Assembly: GCA_965230515.1 (NCBI GenBank)
Contig: OZ246007.1
Span: 1,240,001-1,304,000, forward strand
DNA: 64,000 nucleotides
Origin: JAJFKB01 sp965230515
GTDB lineage: Bacteria; Pseudomonadota; Gammaproteobacteria; Pseudomonadales; IMCC2047
Direction: 5' to 3'
Positions 35,235-44,498 of this stretch are shown one piece after another. The notes beneath the pieces were generated by a model that saw only the letters and a program-made list of their open reading frames with translations, had not been told where the DNA came from and did no database searches. The first letter of the stretch is position 1; each line of letters opens with the position of its first letter. The position numbers and the translations under genes are program-made.

Positions 35235-36704
35235 TCACCGCACCCGATAATTAGGCGCTTCCTTGGTAATCGTAACATCATGCACGTGACTCTCACTCAT
35301 GCCCGCGTTAGTGACTCGCACAAATTCGGGCTTGGAACGCATCTCTTCAATATCGGCACAGCCGGTATACCCCATGCTGGCGCGCAGTCCACCCATCATT
35401 TGATGCACAATCGATGACATTGGCCCTTTACAGGGAACTCGCCCTTCAATGCCCTCGGGCACCAATTTCTCCACGCCGGCATCCTTATCCTGAAAATAGC
35501 GATCACTGGAGCCGTTGGATTGGCCCATCGCCCCCAGCGACCCCATGCCACGATACGCTTTAAAGGTTCTTCCCTGATACAGCTCCACTTCACCCGGAGC
35601 CTCATCGGTTCCTGCCAACAAGCTGCCAACCATGATAGAACTCGCGCCTGCTGCCAGCGCTTTGGCCAGGTCGCCTGAGAATCGTATGCCACCATCAGCA
35701 ATCAATGGTATACCCTTTTTCTGCAACACCTGAGCCACGTTGGCAATAGCAGTAATCTGCGGCACGCCAATGCCGGTAACGATACGTGTGGTGCAGATTG
35801 ATCCGGGGCCAATCCCTACCTTGACCGCATCTGCACCGGCCTCGGCCAGCGCCTGCGCGGCATCGCCAGTGGCAATATTACCGCCTATCACCTGAATATC
35901 CGGGAATTGCTGCTTGACCCATTTGACCCGCTCGATAACACCCTGTGAATGACCATGCGCCGTATCGACAACCACCACATCCACACCGGCTTCTACCAAC
36001 GCAGCCACCCTTTCCTCGGTTTCGCCGCCGGTTCCTACTGCTGCACCGACACGCAACTGCCCCTGCTCGTCCTTACAGGCATTCGGAAAAGCTTCCGACT
36101 TAAAAATATCCTTAACAGTCATCAGGCCGCGCAGTTTGAAATCATCATTAACCACCAGTACTTTTTCGATTCTGTGCTGGTGGAGAAGCGATTTCACAGT
36201 TGCCGCATCGGCACCCTCCTTAACCGTAATCAAGCGCTCCTGAGGCGTCATGATTTCAGATACACGCCGGTCAAGGTTGTTTTCAAAGCGAAAATCACGC
36301 GACGTCACAATTCCCATCAGTCCAGAGTCACTGACTACCGGCACACCGGAAATATTGTATTTACGCGTGATATCAATCAGCTCCCTGACGGTGGTTTCGG
36401 GAGTTACGGTGATTGGGTCTTTAACCACACCACTTTCATATTTTTTAACTGCCCTGACTTCCCTGGCCTGCTGCTCGACAGAATAGTTCTTATGTATAAT
36501 ACCGATACCGCCTTCCTGGGCCATCGCAATGGCCAGACTTGATTCGGTGACGGTATCCATCGCCGCCGAAACCAGCGGCATGTTAAGACTGATCTCGCGG
36601 GTTAATCGTGTTTTCAGTGAGACATCTTTAGGCAGCACTTGCGAATAGGCTGGCAGAAGGAGTACGTCATCAAAGGTGAGAGCATCTTCAGCAATTCGTA
36701 ACAT
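35235..36704 (-). CDS. guaB: Inosine-5'-monophosphate dehydrogenase
   Basis: GuaB oxidises IMP to XMP, the first step to GMP. The 489-residue product has the TIM barrel interrupted by two CBS domains (about residues 95-205), the active-site loop GPGSICTTRIVTGIGVPQ with the catalytic Cys, the GGIRFSGDLAKALAAGA segment, and the flap motif with YRGMGSLGAM. Length and order (guaB before guaA) are standard. Confidence 0.98.
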   Translation of the reverse strand: MLRIAEDALTFDDVLLLPAYSQVLPKDVSLKTRLTREISLNMPLVSAAMDTVTESSLAIAMAQEGGIGIIHKNYSVEQQAREVRAVKKYESGVVKDPITVTPETTVRELIDITRKYNISGVPVVSDSGLMGIVTSRDFRFENNLDRRVSEIMTPQERLITVKEGADAATVKSLLHQHRIEKVLVVNDDFKLRGLMTVKDIFKSEAFPNACKDEQGQLRVGAAVGTGGETEERVAALVEAGVDVVVVDTAHGHSQGVIERVKWVKQQFPDIQVIGGNIATGDAAQALAEAGADAVKVGIGPGSICTTRIVTGIGVPQITAIANVAQVLQKKGIPLIADGGIRFSGDLAKALAAGASSIMVGSLLAGTDEAPGEVELYQGRTFKAYRGMGSLGAMGQSNGSSDRYFQDKDAGVEKLVPEGIEGRVPCKGPMSSIVHQMMGGLRASMGYTGCADIEEMRSKPEFVRVTNAGMSESHVHDVTITKEAPNYRVR

Positions 36705-36742
36705 AGGTTACAACCACTCCAAAAGTGAAAAAATAACCGGCT

Positions 36743-36771
36743 ATTATAGTGAGTTTAGAGAATGATATAAA
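36743..36771 (-). promoter_or_regulatory. Putative promoter of guaB
   Basis: The minus strand has a perfect TATAAT (36748-36743), with TTTATA 17 bases upstream (36771-36766, four of six). It lies 38 bases before the guaB ATG in the 153-bp divergent gap with xseA. Confidence 0.5.
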
Positions 36772-36857
36772 CTATCTTCTGCTGTGGAATTTGAATATGT
36801 CTTTGGGTACCAGGGAAATATAATATACCCAACCTGTTACTGTTATACTGCGAAACC

Positions 36858-38210
36858 ATGAGTCTGACTAAAGAAGAACGTAAAATCTACTCGGTTGCGG
36901 AGCTAAACAGCCTTGCCAGACAGTTACTTGAAGGCCGTTTCAGCCGTATTTGGGTGGAAGGTGAAATTTCCAACTTTGTGCGCGCTTCATCTGGCCACTG
37001 GTACTTTAGTCTGAAGGATGAACGCGCTCAGGTACGCTGTGCAATGTTCGCAAATCGTAACCGAAGTTTGCGCTTTCGACCAAAAGACGGAATGCATGTC
37101 ATTCTGAGAGGCAAAGCCAGCCTCTATGAGGGAAGAGGTGACTTTCAGGTGATTGCGGAAAACCTGATGCAGGCTGGTGAAGGATTATTACAGCAAAAAT
37201 TTGAGGAGTTGAAGCTACAACTGGCTAAAGAAGGTCTTTTTGCTGATACCGGCAAACAAGCCATCCCTCAATTGCCACAGCATATCGGTGTTATTACCTC
37301 TCCCAGTGGCGCTGCGATCCGGGATATATTGAGCGTCCTGAAGCGTCGATTCCCAGCCATTCCGGTAACACTGATTCCAACTCTGGTCCAGGGTGGTGAA
37401 GCGGCAGACCAGATTGTATCAGCCCTAAGGCTGGCCAATAACCTGCCACAAAACATCGCACCTTTTGACGTACTGATAATTGGCAGAGGGGGAGGTTCAC
37501 TGGAGGACCTTTGGTGTTTTAACGAAGAGAGAGTTGCCCGCGCAATATATGCCAGTAGTATTCCGATCGTTTCTGCTGTCGGACATGAGGTTGATTTTAC
37601 CATTGCAGATTTTGTGTCAGATTTGCGGGCACCGACTCCTTCAGCAGCTGCAGAGTTGGTAGTGCCAGACCAAAGAGAGTGGCTTGGTCGATTACAAAAT
37701 CTCGAATCGGCTCTGGCAGTGAGGTTAAAACAAAATCTGAGCCAAAAGGATAGTCAGCTTTCCTCAATTCAGAAACGATTGCGTCACCCCGGCCGGCAAT
37801 TGCAGGATTATGCGCAACGATTAGACAGAATCGAAAACAGTTTATCGATCGCTATGGACCATCAGCTTCAGTTTGCACGCGCCAGGACAGCACAGTTGCA
37901 TTCCGAACTTGGCCGACTTCAACCTACCCAACTGATTAGCGGGTTGAAAGCGAGTAGCAAACAACTGGAACATCGGCTGCTTTCTTCGGTCAAAGAGGTC
38001 TTACAAAATTCCCGGCACCGAATGCAAACCCAGACACAGAAACTGCATACTCTTAGCCCATTAAAAACGCTGGACCGCGGTTATGCGATCGTGACCAATG
38101 AGCATCAGCAAATTTTAAGAGATGCCTCTAAGGTCAGAACCGGTGACCGGATCACTGCGCGAGTAGCACGAGGCCAACTTCACTGTACTGTCGATGAGAT
38201 AGAATCATGA
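36858..38210 (+). CDS. xseA: Exodeoxyribonuclease VII large subunit
   Basis: XseA, with XseB, degrades single-stranded DNA in both directions. The 450-residue product has an N-terminal OB-fold (EGEISNFVRASSGHWYFSLK), the catalytic domain with VITSPSGAAIRDIL, the conserved DVLIIGRGGGSLEDLWCFNE and GHEVDFTIADFVSDLRAPTP, and a long coiled coil. Length is typical. Its stop overlaps the next ATG by four bases, so the peptidase gene is translated with it. XseB is not in the window. Confidence 0.97.
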   Translation: MSLTKEERKIYSVAELNSLARQLLEGRFSRIWVEGEISNFVRASSGHWYFSLKDERAQVRCAMFANRNRSLRFRPKDGMHVILRGKASLYEGRGDFQVIAENLMQAGEGLLQQKFEELKLQLAKEGLFADTGKQAIPQLPQHIGVITSPSGAAIRDILSVLKRRFPAIPVTLIPTLVQGGEAADQIVSALRLANNLPQNIAPFDVLIIGRGGGSLEDLWCFNEERVARAIYASSIPIVSAVGHEVDFTIADFVSDLRAPTPSAAAELVVPDQREWLGRLQNLESALAVRLKQNLSQKDSQLSSIQKRLRHPGRQLQDYAQRLDRIENSLSIAMDHQLQFARARTAQLHSELGRLQPTQLISGLKASSKQLEHRLLSSVKEVLQNSRHRMQTQTQKLHTLSPLKTLDRGYAIVTNEHQQILRDASKVRTGDRITARVARGQLHCTVDEIES

Positions 38211-39106
38211 CCGAATACCAGGCACCCAGGCGGGGAAGCCGGATAATCACTTTGGCGAGCTCTGCCCTTCTCTCGCTGGCGCTGTTACTCTGTAATCCGT
38301 CGCTGGCACAAAACCTCCCTCAACAGGCTTCAGTTCCGGGAGGCATTGCATTGGTGGCGCTACCCGAGTTTGAAGCCAAGAGTCATGCAGTACCCCAAGC
38401 CTACTATCGCCAGCAACGCGTAATGGTTATTCGGGATACAAAGCAGGAAAACCAGTGGCTTGCGGTGGTTGGAATTCCTTTGGACACACAACCGGGAAAA
38501 CAGCAACTGGTCGTTTTGGACCAAACGGGAAATGAACATCCAGTTGATTTCCCGATACAATCAAAAAACTACCGGGAACAACGGTTAACCATCACCAATA
38601 AACGACAGGTGAATCCGCTAAAACGGGATCTGGATCGTATCCTTAAAGAAAAAAAGGAGATGAATTCCGCGTTCAAAGAGTGGCACAACACCAGTCCGGT
38701 TTTTCCCGAATTTAAAATGCCGCTCAAGGGGCCAATCAGCAGCCCGTTTGGACTTCGCCGTTTTTTTAATGAGCAGCCCAGAAAGCCGCACAGCGGATTG
38801 GATATCGCCGCGCCGGAGGGAACACCGGTGTATGCACCCTCAGCCGGAACTGTGTCATTGACCGGCAATTTCTTTTTTAACGGTAACACGCTGCTTATCA
38901 ACCATTCAAACGGTCTTGTCAGCATGTATTGCCATCTACAAACGGTCGATGTCGAACCCGGACAACAGGTTGAAAGCGGTTCATTAATAGGCCGGGTAGG
39001 TAAAACCGGGCGTGTCACAGGACCTCATTTACACTGGTCGGTCAGTCTGAATAATGCGCGAGTAGATCCTGCGCTGTTGATCGCCTCGATACCGAAAGAC
39101 GGCTGA
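38207..39106 (+). CDS. Secreted M23 (LytM-type) peptidase
   Basis: A zinc metallopeptidase that probably cleaves peptidoglycan cross-links in the periplasm. The 299-residue product has a signal peptide (1-34, ending SLAQ), a middle domain of about 100 residues typical of the family's N-terminal extension, and the M23 domain from about residue 180, with the zinc ligands in HSGLDIAAPEG and HLHW. The starting ATG overlaps the xseA stop (ATGA). The pairing of xseA with an M23 gene recurs in pseudomonads. No LysM domain is present. Confidence 0.9.
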   Translation: MTEYQAPRRGSRIITLASSALLSLALLLCNPSLAQNLPQQASVPGGIALVALPEFEAKSHAVPQAYYRQQRVMVIRDTKQENQWLAVVGIPLDTQPGKQQLVVLDQTGNEHPVDFPIQSKNYREQRLTITNKRQVNPLKRDLDRILKEKKEMNSAFKEWHNTSPVFPEFKMPLKGPISSPFGLRRFFNEQPRKPHSGLDIAAPEGTPVYAPSAGTVSLTGNFFFNGNTLLINHSNGLVSMYCHLQTVDVEPGQQVESGSLIGRVGKTGRVTGPHLHWSVSLNNARVDPALLIASIPKDG

Positions 39107-39229
39107 CGGAAATTTAGTTCTTACAGATTAAAGGCTAAGCCCATAATAAAACTCAACTTTTAACCGATAATGCCATAGCGAATTGTATAAAAAGGTCTAT
39201 CCTTAAAAGAAACCGAATGGTTTGGAGAA

Positions 39230-39271
39230 AGGAACCCCTTACAAAACAGCGGGAGAGGTTCCTGTTTTTTT
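39230..39271 (+). terminator. Hairpin with T-run just before the hybrid kinase gene
   Basis: AGGAACC (39230-39236) pairs with GGTTCCT (39257-39263), followed by G and seven T. A smaller hairpin AAACC-GAAT-GGTTT lies directly upstream (39210-39223). The T-run ends 24 bases before the kinase ATG. It may end the xseA-M23 transcript or attenuate the kinase gene. Confidence 0.65.
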
Positions 39272-39295
39272 ACGATCTTCAGGTAACTAAGACTT

Positions 39296-42292
39296 ATGCG
39301 TCGATTAAAGCATTTTTCCGTGGCAGCCAAGTTTAATACGCTGGTGGTGATCTTCACTGTCACGATTGCAATCGTGCTGACCTCCTACCTAAGCTACAGG
39401 GAATACACTCTTACACAGGAATCCCTGGTAAAAAGAGGCTTTGATTCGGTTAATATTCCAGGCAACATCCAGGAGATAGCCACGTATTATCGCGATGAGG
39501 GCGGTCTTAATCAGGTGCTCAATGTGCTCTTTGGCAACGAATCCGTTAGCTATGCGATGATTTATGACCACCGCAAGAAGCTTCTGATTGACAGAAACAA
39601 GCGTGGTCCCAACAACCTTCCCTCTTTTGAGCGGGTACGTAACAATACTGATGTGCTGGATAGATCAATATATGATTATCGGGATAATGCCTCCGAAACT
39701 CAGTACCTGGATCTGGTCACTCCCATTTTTTCGGCTATAAACCCGGATTACAAAAACATCAGCAAAGAAGCTTTCATGAGAAATATGGCTGATGCAGGCT
39801 CACAAGGTAGCCGCTATGTAATGGGCTATATACGTCTCGGCATCAGCAAGCAGCCAATGATGGCGCATATGACCCGTTATCTAATCTGGGCCACCTGTAT
39901 CGCACTTCTCACAGTGCTCTGCTTTACCTTTGTATCGCTGGTCGTGACACGCAGAATCACTGCACCACTGGGTGCGCTGGTCAATATCGCAAAACGTATT
40001 TCCGACGGCCATGTTGATGTCAAGCTACCGGCAAGCAACTCCTACGAAATTCGGGAAGTTGCCTCCAGCATGAACTTTATGGTCAAAAGTCTTCAGGCCT
40101 ACCAAACCAAATTACGCACCAGCCATGAGTTGCTGGCACTGAAGGTTAAAGAACGTACCGCACAGCTTTCGGAAAGCAACGCCCGACTGCAAAGCGCCAT
40201 CGCTGACGCGGTCGCTGCCAAAGAAACCGCCGAACAGGCGAACCGCGCAAAAAGTGAGTTTCTCGCAGCCATGAGTCATGAGATCAGAACGCCGCTCAAT
40301 GGCGTACTGGGAATGACCGATATGCTCTCAAAAACCCCCTTATCGGATGAGCAGAAAAAATTTGCCAGTGTGATTCAGGAGTCAGGTAGCGCGCTTTTGG
40401 AGGTGATTAACGACATCCTCGATTTTTCTAAAATTGAAGCCGGAAAACTGGAGCTCAACTATACCCGCTTTGACCTGCGCAAGCTGGTCGAGGAAATTAT
40501 TAACATGTTCGCCAGCCTGGCACACAGCAAGGGGTTATCGTTAAATTACGTTATCCCGCCAAATCTGGGCTTGATGGTGGAGGCCGACCGGGTCCGGCTT
40601 CGACAGGTACTTTCCAATCTGATCAGTAATGCAATCAAGTTTACCAAGCAGGGCGAAATCAAGCTTTCGTTGAATCTGGTTCAAACAGAAGATCAACAGA
40701 CCAGAATTCGTTTTGAGGTGATGGATACTGGCATCGGTATCGATGAAACCAAACAGCAGCAAGTATTCGAGGCCTTCACCCAGGCCGATGGTTCAACCAC
40801 TCGACGCTTTGGTGGAACCGGCCTTGGGTTGGCCATCACCAAGCAGCTGGTTCAGTTGATGAACGGAGAAATCCACGTTACCAGCAGCCCCGGAGAGGGG
40901 TCGACCTTCTGGTTTGAAGTTGATATGGCCGCCAATACGACCGACCAGAGGCGTCCCAAATCCCATCTTGAGAAACTGCGCAAACAGAATATTCTGATCG
41001 TGGAACCACTGGAACATCGGTACAAGAAACTGCTCAAGGAATGGAAAATCCCCTGCGTCTCAGCCAGTTCTGTTGGCCAGCTTAAGGTTGAATTCAAGGA
41101 GGCTAAAGATAATGGTAGCCCGATCAGTCTGTTAATCATGCATAGCGACATCGTAGTCAACAAGGAAGCGACCATTGCCGCATATATGCAGGCTGAAGAA
41201 TGTGAACCACTTTCAATCGTTCTCATCGATTCACCGATTCAACCAATCGACCGAAATGCATTTGAGCAGGTGGCCAGGGAAATTGCCACACTCAATCTGC
41301 CGGTACACCAGTCCGATCTCTACAATGCCATTATTAAAATAGTCACGGGCAAGCCAGCCAAAGCGGAAGATAACCTCGCTGGTTCGCCATCAAAATCCAC
41401 CGACTCGAGCAGTTCACCCACTATCCAGTTCGATGCAAAAATTTTGCTGGCGGAGGATACTCTGGTCAACCAGGAGGTCGCAGTCACCATGCTCGACTGG
41501 CTGGGTTGCAAAACAACAGCTGCTGCCAACGGACAGGAGGCTATAGAAAAGTTCGGGGCCGGAGAATTTGATCTGGTCTTAATGGACTGCCAAATGCCAA
41601 TCATGGATGGTTATGCCGCAACCTCGGCAATAAGAAATAAAGAGGGTTTTAGTAATGTCACTAAAAATTCCGGACAGGAAATACATACCCCCATTATTGC
41701 GTTAACTGCTAATGCCGTTGAAGGTGAACGGGAAAAATGTATCTCTTTCGGTATGGACGACTATCTGGCTAAGCCCTTTAAACCGGAAGATCTGGAAGCG
41801 ATGTTGCTTAAATGGTTACCTGCCAAACTGATTCGCTCGGACGAAGGATTACCAGCTAAACAGCCGGAAAATAAAAAGGAAGCGGCAAATAATACGCATC
41901 AGGACAACGCTAACAACTCTTCCATCGACATGAAGGCGCTGGTAAACCTGGAGGCCATTCAAGCGCGTGGCGGCCCTAATATCGTGGTTAAGGTGATAAG
42001 CACCTATCTGGAAGAATCTTCCAGACTGATTGCCGAGCTACAGGAATCCGAGATGAAACACGATTCCGTTGTATTGTATAAAACCGCCCATGCGCTTAAG
42101 TCAAGCAGCGCCAATGTTGGCGCCAAGAACTTATCCGAGATGTGCAAGTCACTTGAGATGATTGGTCGCAGCGGTTCGCTGGAAGGTATCACACCACTGA
42201 TCCGATCAATTGAGAATGAATACCAAAAAGCTACTCATGAACTCATAGAAGAGATGGATAAGCGCGATGGACATCAGGTCTCAGCAGTCTAG
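39296..42292 (+). CDS. BarA/GacS-like hybrid sensor histidine kinase
   Basis: A tripartite phosphorelay kinase in the inner membrane. The 998-residue product has a first membrane helix (about 13-31), a periplasmic sensor (about 32-203), a second helix (about 204-226), HAMP (227-280), coiled coil, and the HisKA domain with His328 (MSHEIRTPLNGVLGM). The HATPase domain carries GTGLGLAI. A degenerate receiver-like domain (about 560-690) reads LLIMHSD where Asp is expected. A true receiver follows with Asp764 (VLMDCQMPIMDGY), and a C-terminal Hpt domain with His932 (KTAHALKSSSANVGA). BarA/GacS has the same order. It overlaps the next gene by 26 bases, so a GGDEF-EAL response regulator is its likely partner. 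Confidence 0.9.
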   Translation: MRRLKHFSVAAKFNTLVVIFTVTIAIVLTSYLSYREYTLTQESLVKRGFDSVNIPGNIQEIATYYRDEGGLNQVLNVLFGNESVSYAMIYDHRKKLLIDRNKRGPNNLPSFERVRNNTDVLDRSIYDYRDNASETQYLDLVTPIFSAINPDYKNISKEAFMRNMADAGSQGSRYVMGYIRLGISKQPMMAHMTRYLIWATCIALLTVLCFTFVSLVVTRRITAPLGALVNIAKRISDGHVDVKLPASNSYEIREVASSMNFMVKSLQAYQTKLRTSHELLALKVKERTAQLSESNARLQSAIADAVAAKETAEQANRAKSEFLAAMSHEIRTPLNGVLGMTDMLSKTPLSDEQKKFASVIQESGSALLEVINDILDFSKIEAGKLELNYTRFDLRKLVEEIINMFASLAHSKGLSLNYVIPPNLGLMVEADRVRLRQVLSNLISNAIKFTKQGEIKLSLNLVQTEDQQTRIRFEVMDTGIGIDETKQQQVFEAFTQADGSTTRRFGGTGLGLAITKQLVQLMNGEIHVTSSPGEGSTFWFEVDMAANTTDQRRPKSHLEKLRKQNILIVEPLEHRYKKLLKEWKIPCVSASSVGQLKVEFKEAKDNGSPISLLIMHSDIVVNKEATIAAYMQAEECEPLSIVLIDSPIQPIDRNAFEQVAREIATLNLPVHQSDLYNAIIKIVTGKPAKAEDNLAGSPSKSTDSSSSPTIQFDAKILLAEDTLVNQEVAVTMLDWLGCKTTAAANGQEAIEKFGAGEFDLVLMDCQMPIMDGYAATSAIRNKEGFSNVTKNSGQEIHTPIIALTANAVEGEREKCISFGMDDYLAKPFKPEDLEAMLLKWLPAKLIRSDEGLPAKQPENKKEAANNTHQDNANNSSIDMKALVNLEAIQARGGPNIVVKVISTYLEESSRLIAELQESEMKHDSVVLYKTAHALKSSSANVGAKNLSEMCKSLEMIGRSGSLEGITPLIRSIENEYQKATHELIEEMDKRDGHQVSAV

Positions 42293-44447
42293 CGAAAAAG
42301 TACTCATTGTCGATGACGATATTACCATCCTCATCGCAATGCGCTCTGTGCTTGAAAAGCACGGCTTTGAAGTGATTGAAGCCAAAGATGCTCGAGAATC
42401 GATGGAGGCATTTGAGCGACTTGATCTGGACATCATTATTCTGGATATTGAATTGCCCGACCGCAATGGGCTTTCAGTCTGCGAGGAGATACGCTCAACC
42501 CAGCGAGGCAAGCAGATCCCGATACTGATGTCGACCGGCATGGATGACCATGAGTCCATTAACAGAGCCTACGAGGTGGGTGCCACCGATTTCATCGTAA
42601 AACCAATCAACTGGCCCATTTTCGGCCATAGAGTGCGTTACATGCTACGTGCCGCGAATGCTATTGCTGATATTCGCAAGGCTGAACAACTCGCGCTGCG
42701 CCTTGGTAAGGTCATCGAGAGTTCTTCCAACGAAATCTATATTGCTGATGCCGACAGCCTGCAGATTCAGCAAGCCAACACCAGCGCACGGGAAAATCTC
42801 GGCTATTCAAGCGATGAATTGATCCAAAAGCGTATCGTTGATCTGATGGTTGAATATGAATCCAACCTGTTTTCACCTCTGCTGCAAAGGTTGAAAGAAA
42901 ACCGTCGGCCAGAAGCTTTTATTTCCTGCCAACTGCGCCGAAAAGATGGTAGTCATTATCCGGTGGAAGTGCGCCTTCAGCTTTCAACAAATGATCAATC
43001 GAACCTGCTTGTCGCTATTGTCCAGGATGTGACCGAACGAAAAATGGCAGAAGACCGAATGAGGCGTCTCGCCTATTATGACAGCTTGACCGGCCTGCCA
43101 AACAGAACCCTGTTTACGGAGCGCCTGGAGTTGATGCTTAAATCAGCGCGCCGCAACCAAAACAAACTGGCGATTTTATTCATTGATCTGGATAATTTTA
43201 AGCGGATCAATGACTCTCTTGGCCATACCGTCGGAGATGCGTTACTCAAGGAAACAAGTCAACGCCTGCTGACCTGTATTCGGCAAAGCGACATGGCTTC
43301 GCGTCACCTGGATATCCACGAAGAGATCAGTGTGTCTCGACTGGGTGGTGATGAATTTGTCATCGTGCTTAATAAAATCGATCACACCGATGTGGCAGCT
43401 CTGGTCGCCAAGCGCTTACTCGACACGCTCAGCCGACCGACAACCATCGAGGGGCATGAAATAGTCATTACGCCAAGCATTGGCATCGCGATCGCACCAC
43501 TGGACAGTGATAGCGTAGAAAGCCTGCTTAAACATGCAGACACGGCAATGTATCATGCCAAAAATAACGGGAAAAATAATTTTCAGTATTACACCAGCGC
43601 GATGAATGCCATGGGCGTTGAGCGGCTACGCCTGGAAAGCGAGCTGCGCAGAGCACTGGAAAATGAAGAATTGGTGGTGTTTTACCAACCGCAAATTGAT
43701 ATGTCGAGCGGTAAAATTTGCGCGGCTGAAGCGCTCGTTCGCTGGCAACACCCGAAATTTGGCCTTCTGACCCCTGACTATTTTATCTCGCTTGCTGAAG
43801 AGATGGGTATTATTCTGGAACTCGGCGAGCAGGTATTATTCGATGCGTGCCGCAGCGCCAAAGCATGGCAAGACAAAGGGCTGGTCCTCGACAGAATCTC
43901 TGTCAATATATCGAGCATTCAGTTTAACCAACCCAATTTTGTAGAGAGGATCAAAAATATTCTGGATGGTTGCGGGCTGGATCCCAAATACCTGCAGCTT
44001 GAACTAACCGAAAGCATAATCATGAACAAGTTAGAGTCCACCATCAGGTTTTTGCAGGAACTAAAAAACATGGGGCTATCCATTTCAATTGATGATTTCG
44101 GAACCGGATACTCTTCGCTCAGTTATTTAAAACGATTCCCTATTGATGAACTAAAAATAGATAAGAGTTTTATCGTTGACGTCGACAAGGATTCGCAAAA
44201 CGAGGGCATTGTCACCGCTATTATTGCTATGGCAAACAGTCTAGGACTCTCTATGGTGGCAGAAGGTGTGGAAACCGAGAGCCAACTGGGACATGTACAT
44301 AAACTAGGCGTTGATATTATTCAGGGTTATTTTTTCAGTGAGCCGATTGACGAAGAATCGTTTGAAAAATTCCTTGGTACCAGCGATTTTTCAGAGATAA
44401 TGGCTTCGTCCGGCACTCATTGGAAGCAATTGGCTGGTAGTAGTTAA
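42267..44447 (+). CDS. Response regulator with REC-PAS-GGDEF-EAL domains
   Basis: A c-di-GMP turnover protein controlled by phosphorylation. The 726-residue product has a receiver domain (Asp60 in IIILDIELPDRNG), a PAS domain (about 140-260), an intact GGDEF motif (360-364) and an intact EAL domain (EAL 488-490, then LELTES, DDFGTGYSSL, ELKIDKSF and AEGVET). Before the GGDEF motif there is an insert of about a dozen residues (SRHLDIHEEISVS), and no RxxD inhibitory site is seen. Both activities look possible; which dominates cannot be told. The ATG lies inside the end of the hybrid kinase gene, which suggests a cognate pair. Confidence 0.92.
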   Translation: MDIRSQQSSEKVLIVDDDITILIAMRSVLEKHGFEVIEAKDARESMEAFERLDLDIIILDIELPDRNGLSVCEEIRSTQRGKQIPILMSTGMDDHESINRAYEVGATDFIVKPINWPIFGHRVRYMLRAANAIADIRKAEQLALRLGKVIESSSNEIYIADADSLQIQQANTSARENLGYSSDELIQKRIVDLMVEYESNLFSPLLQRLKENRRPEAFISCQLRRKDGSHYPVEVRLQLSTNDQSNLLVAIVQDVTERKMAEDRMRRLAYYDSLTGLPNRTLFTERLELMLKSARRNQNKLAILFIDLDNFKRINDSLGHTVGDALLKETSQRLLTCIRQSDMASRHLDIHEEISVSRLGGDEFVIVLNKIDHTDVAALVAKRLLDTLSRPTTIEGHEIVITPSIGIAIAPLDSDSVESLLKHADTAMYHAKNNGKNNFQYYTSAMNAMGVERLRLESELRRALENEELVVFYQPQIDMSSGKICAAEALVRWQHPKFGLLTPDYFISLAEEMGIILELGEQVLFDACRSAKAWQDKGLVLDRISVNISSIQFNQPNFVERIKNILDGCGLDPKYLQLELTESIIMNKLESTIRFLQELKNMGLSISIDDFGTGYSSLSYLKRFPIDELKIDKSFIVDVDKDSQNEGIVTAIIAMANSLGLSMVAEGVETESQLGHVHKLGVDIIQGYFFSEPIDEESFEKFLGTSDFSEIMASSGTHWKQLAGSS

Positions 44448-44498
44448 ATTGCTCTTGTCTCTCAGCTAAAACCGGTTTTATACCAATTCTCAAATTGT

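Noticed and set aside
35949..36542. A 197-codon plus-strand frame opposite guaB
   Set aside because: It lies fully within the conserved guaB coding region and its composition shows no domain-like pattern.
36800..36850. A sigma-70 promoter for xseA with TTGAAT and TATAAT
   Set aside because: The two hexamers are 22 bases apart, too far for a normal promoter; no better pair was found.
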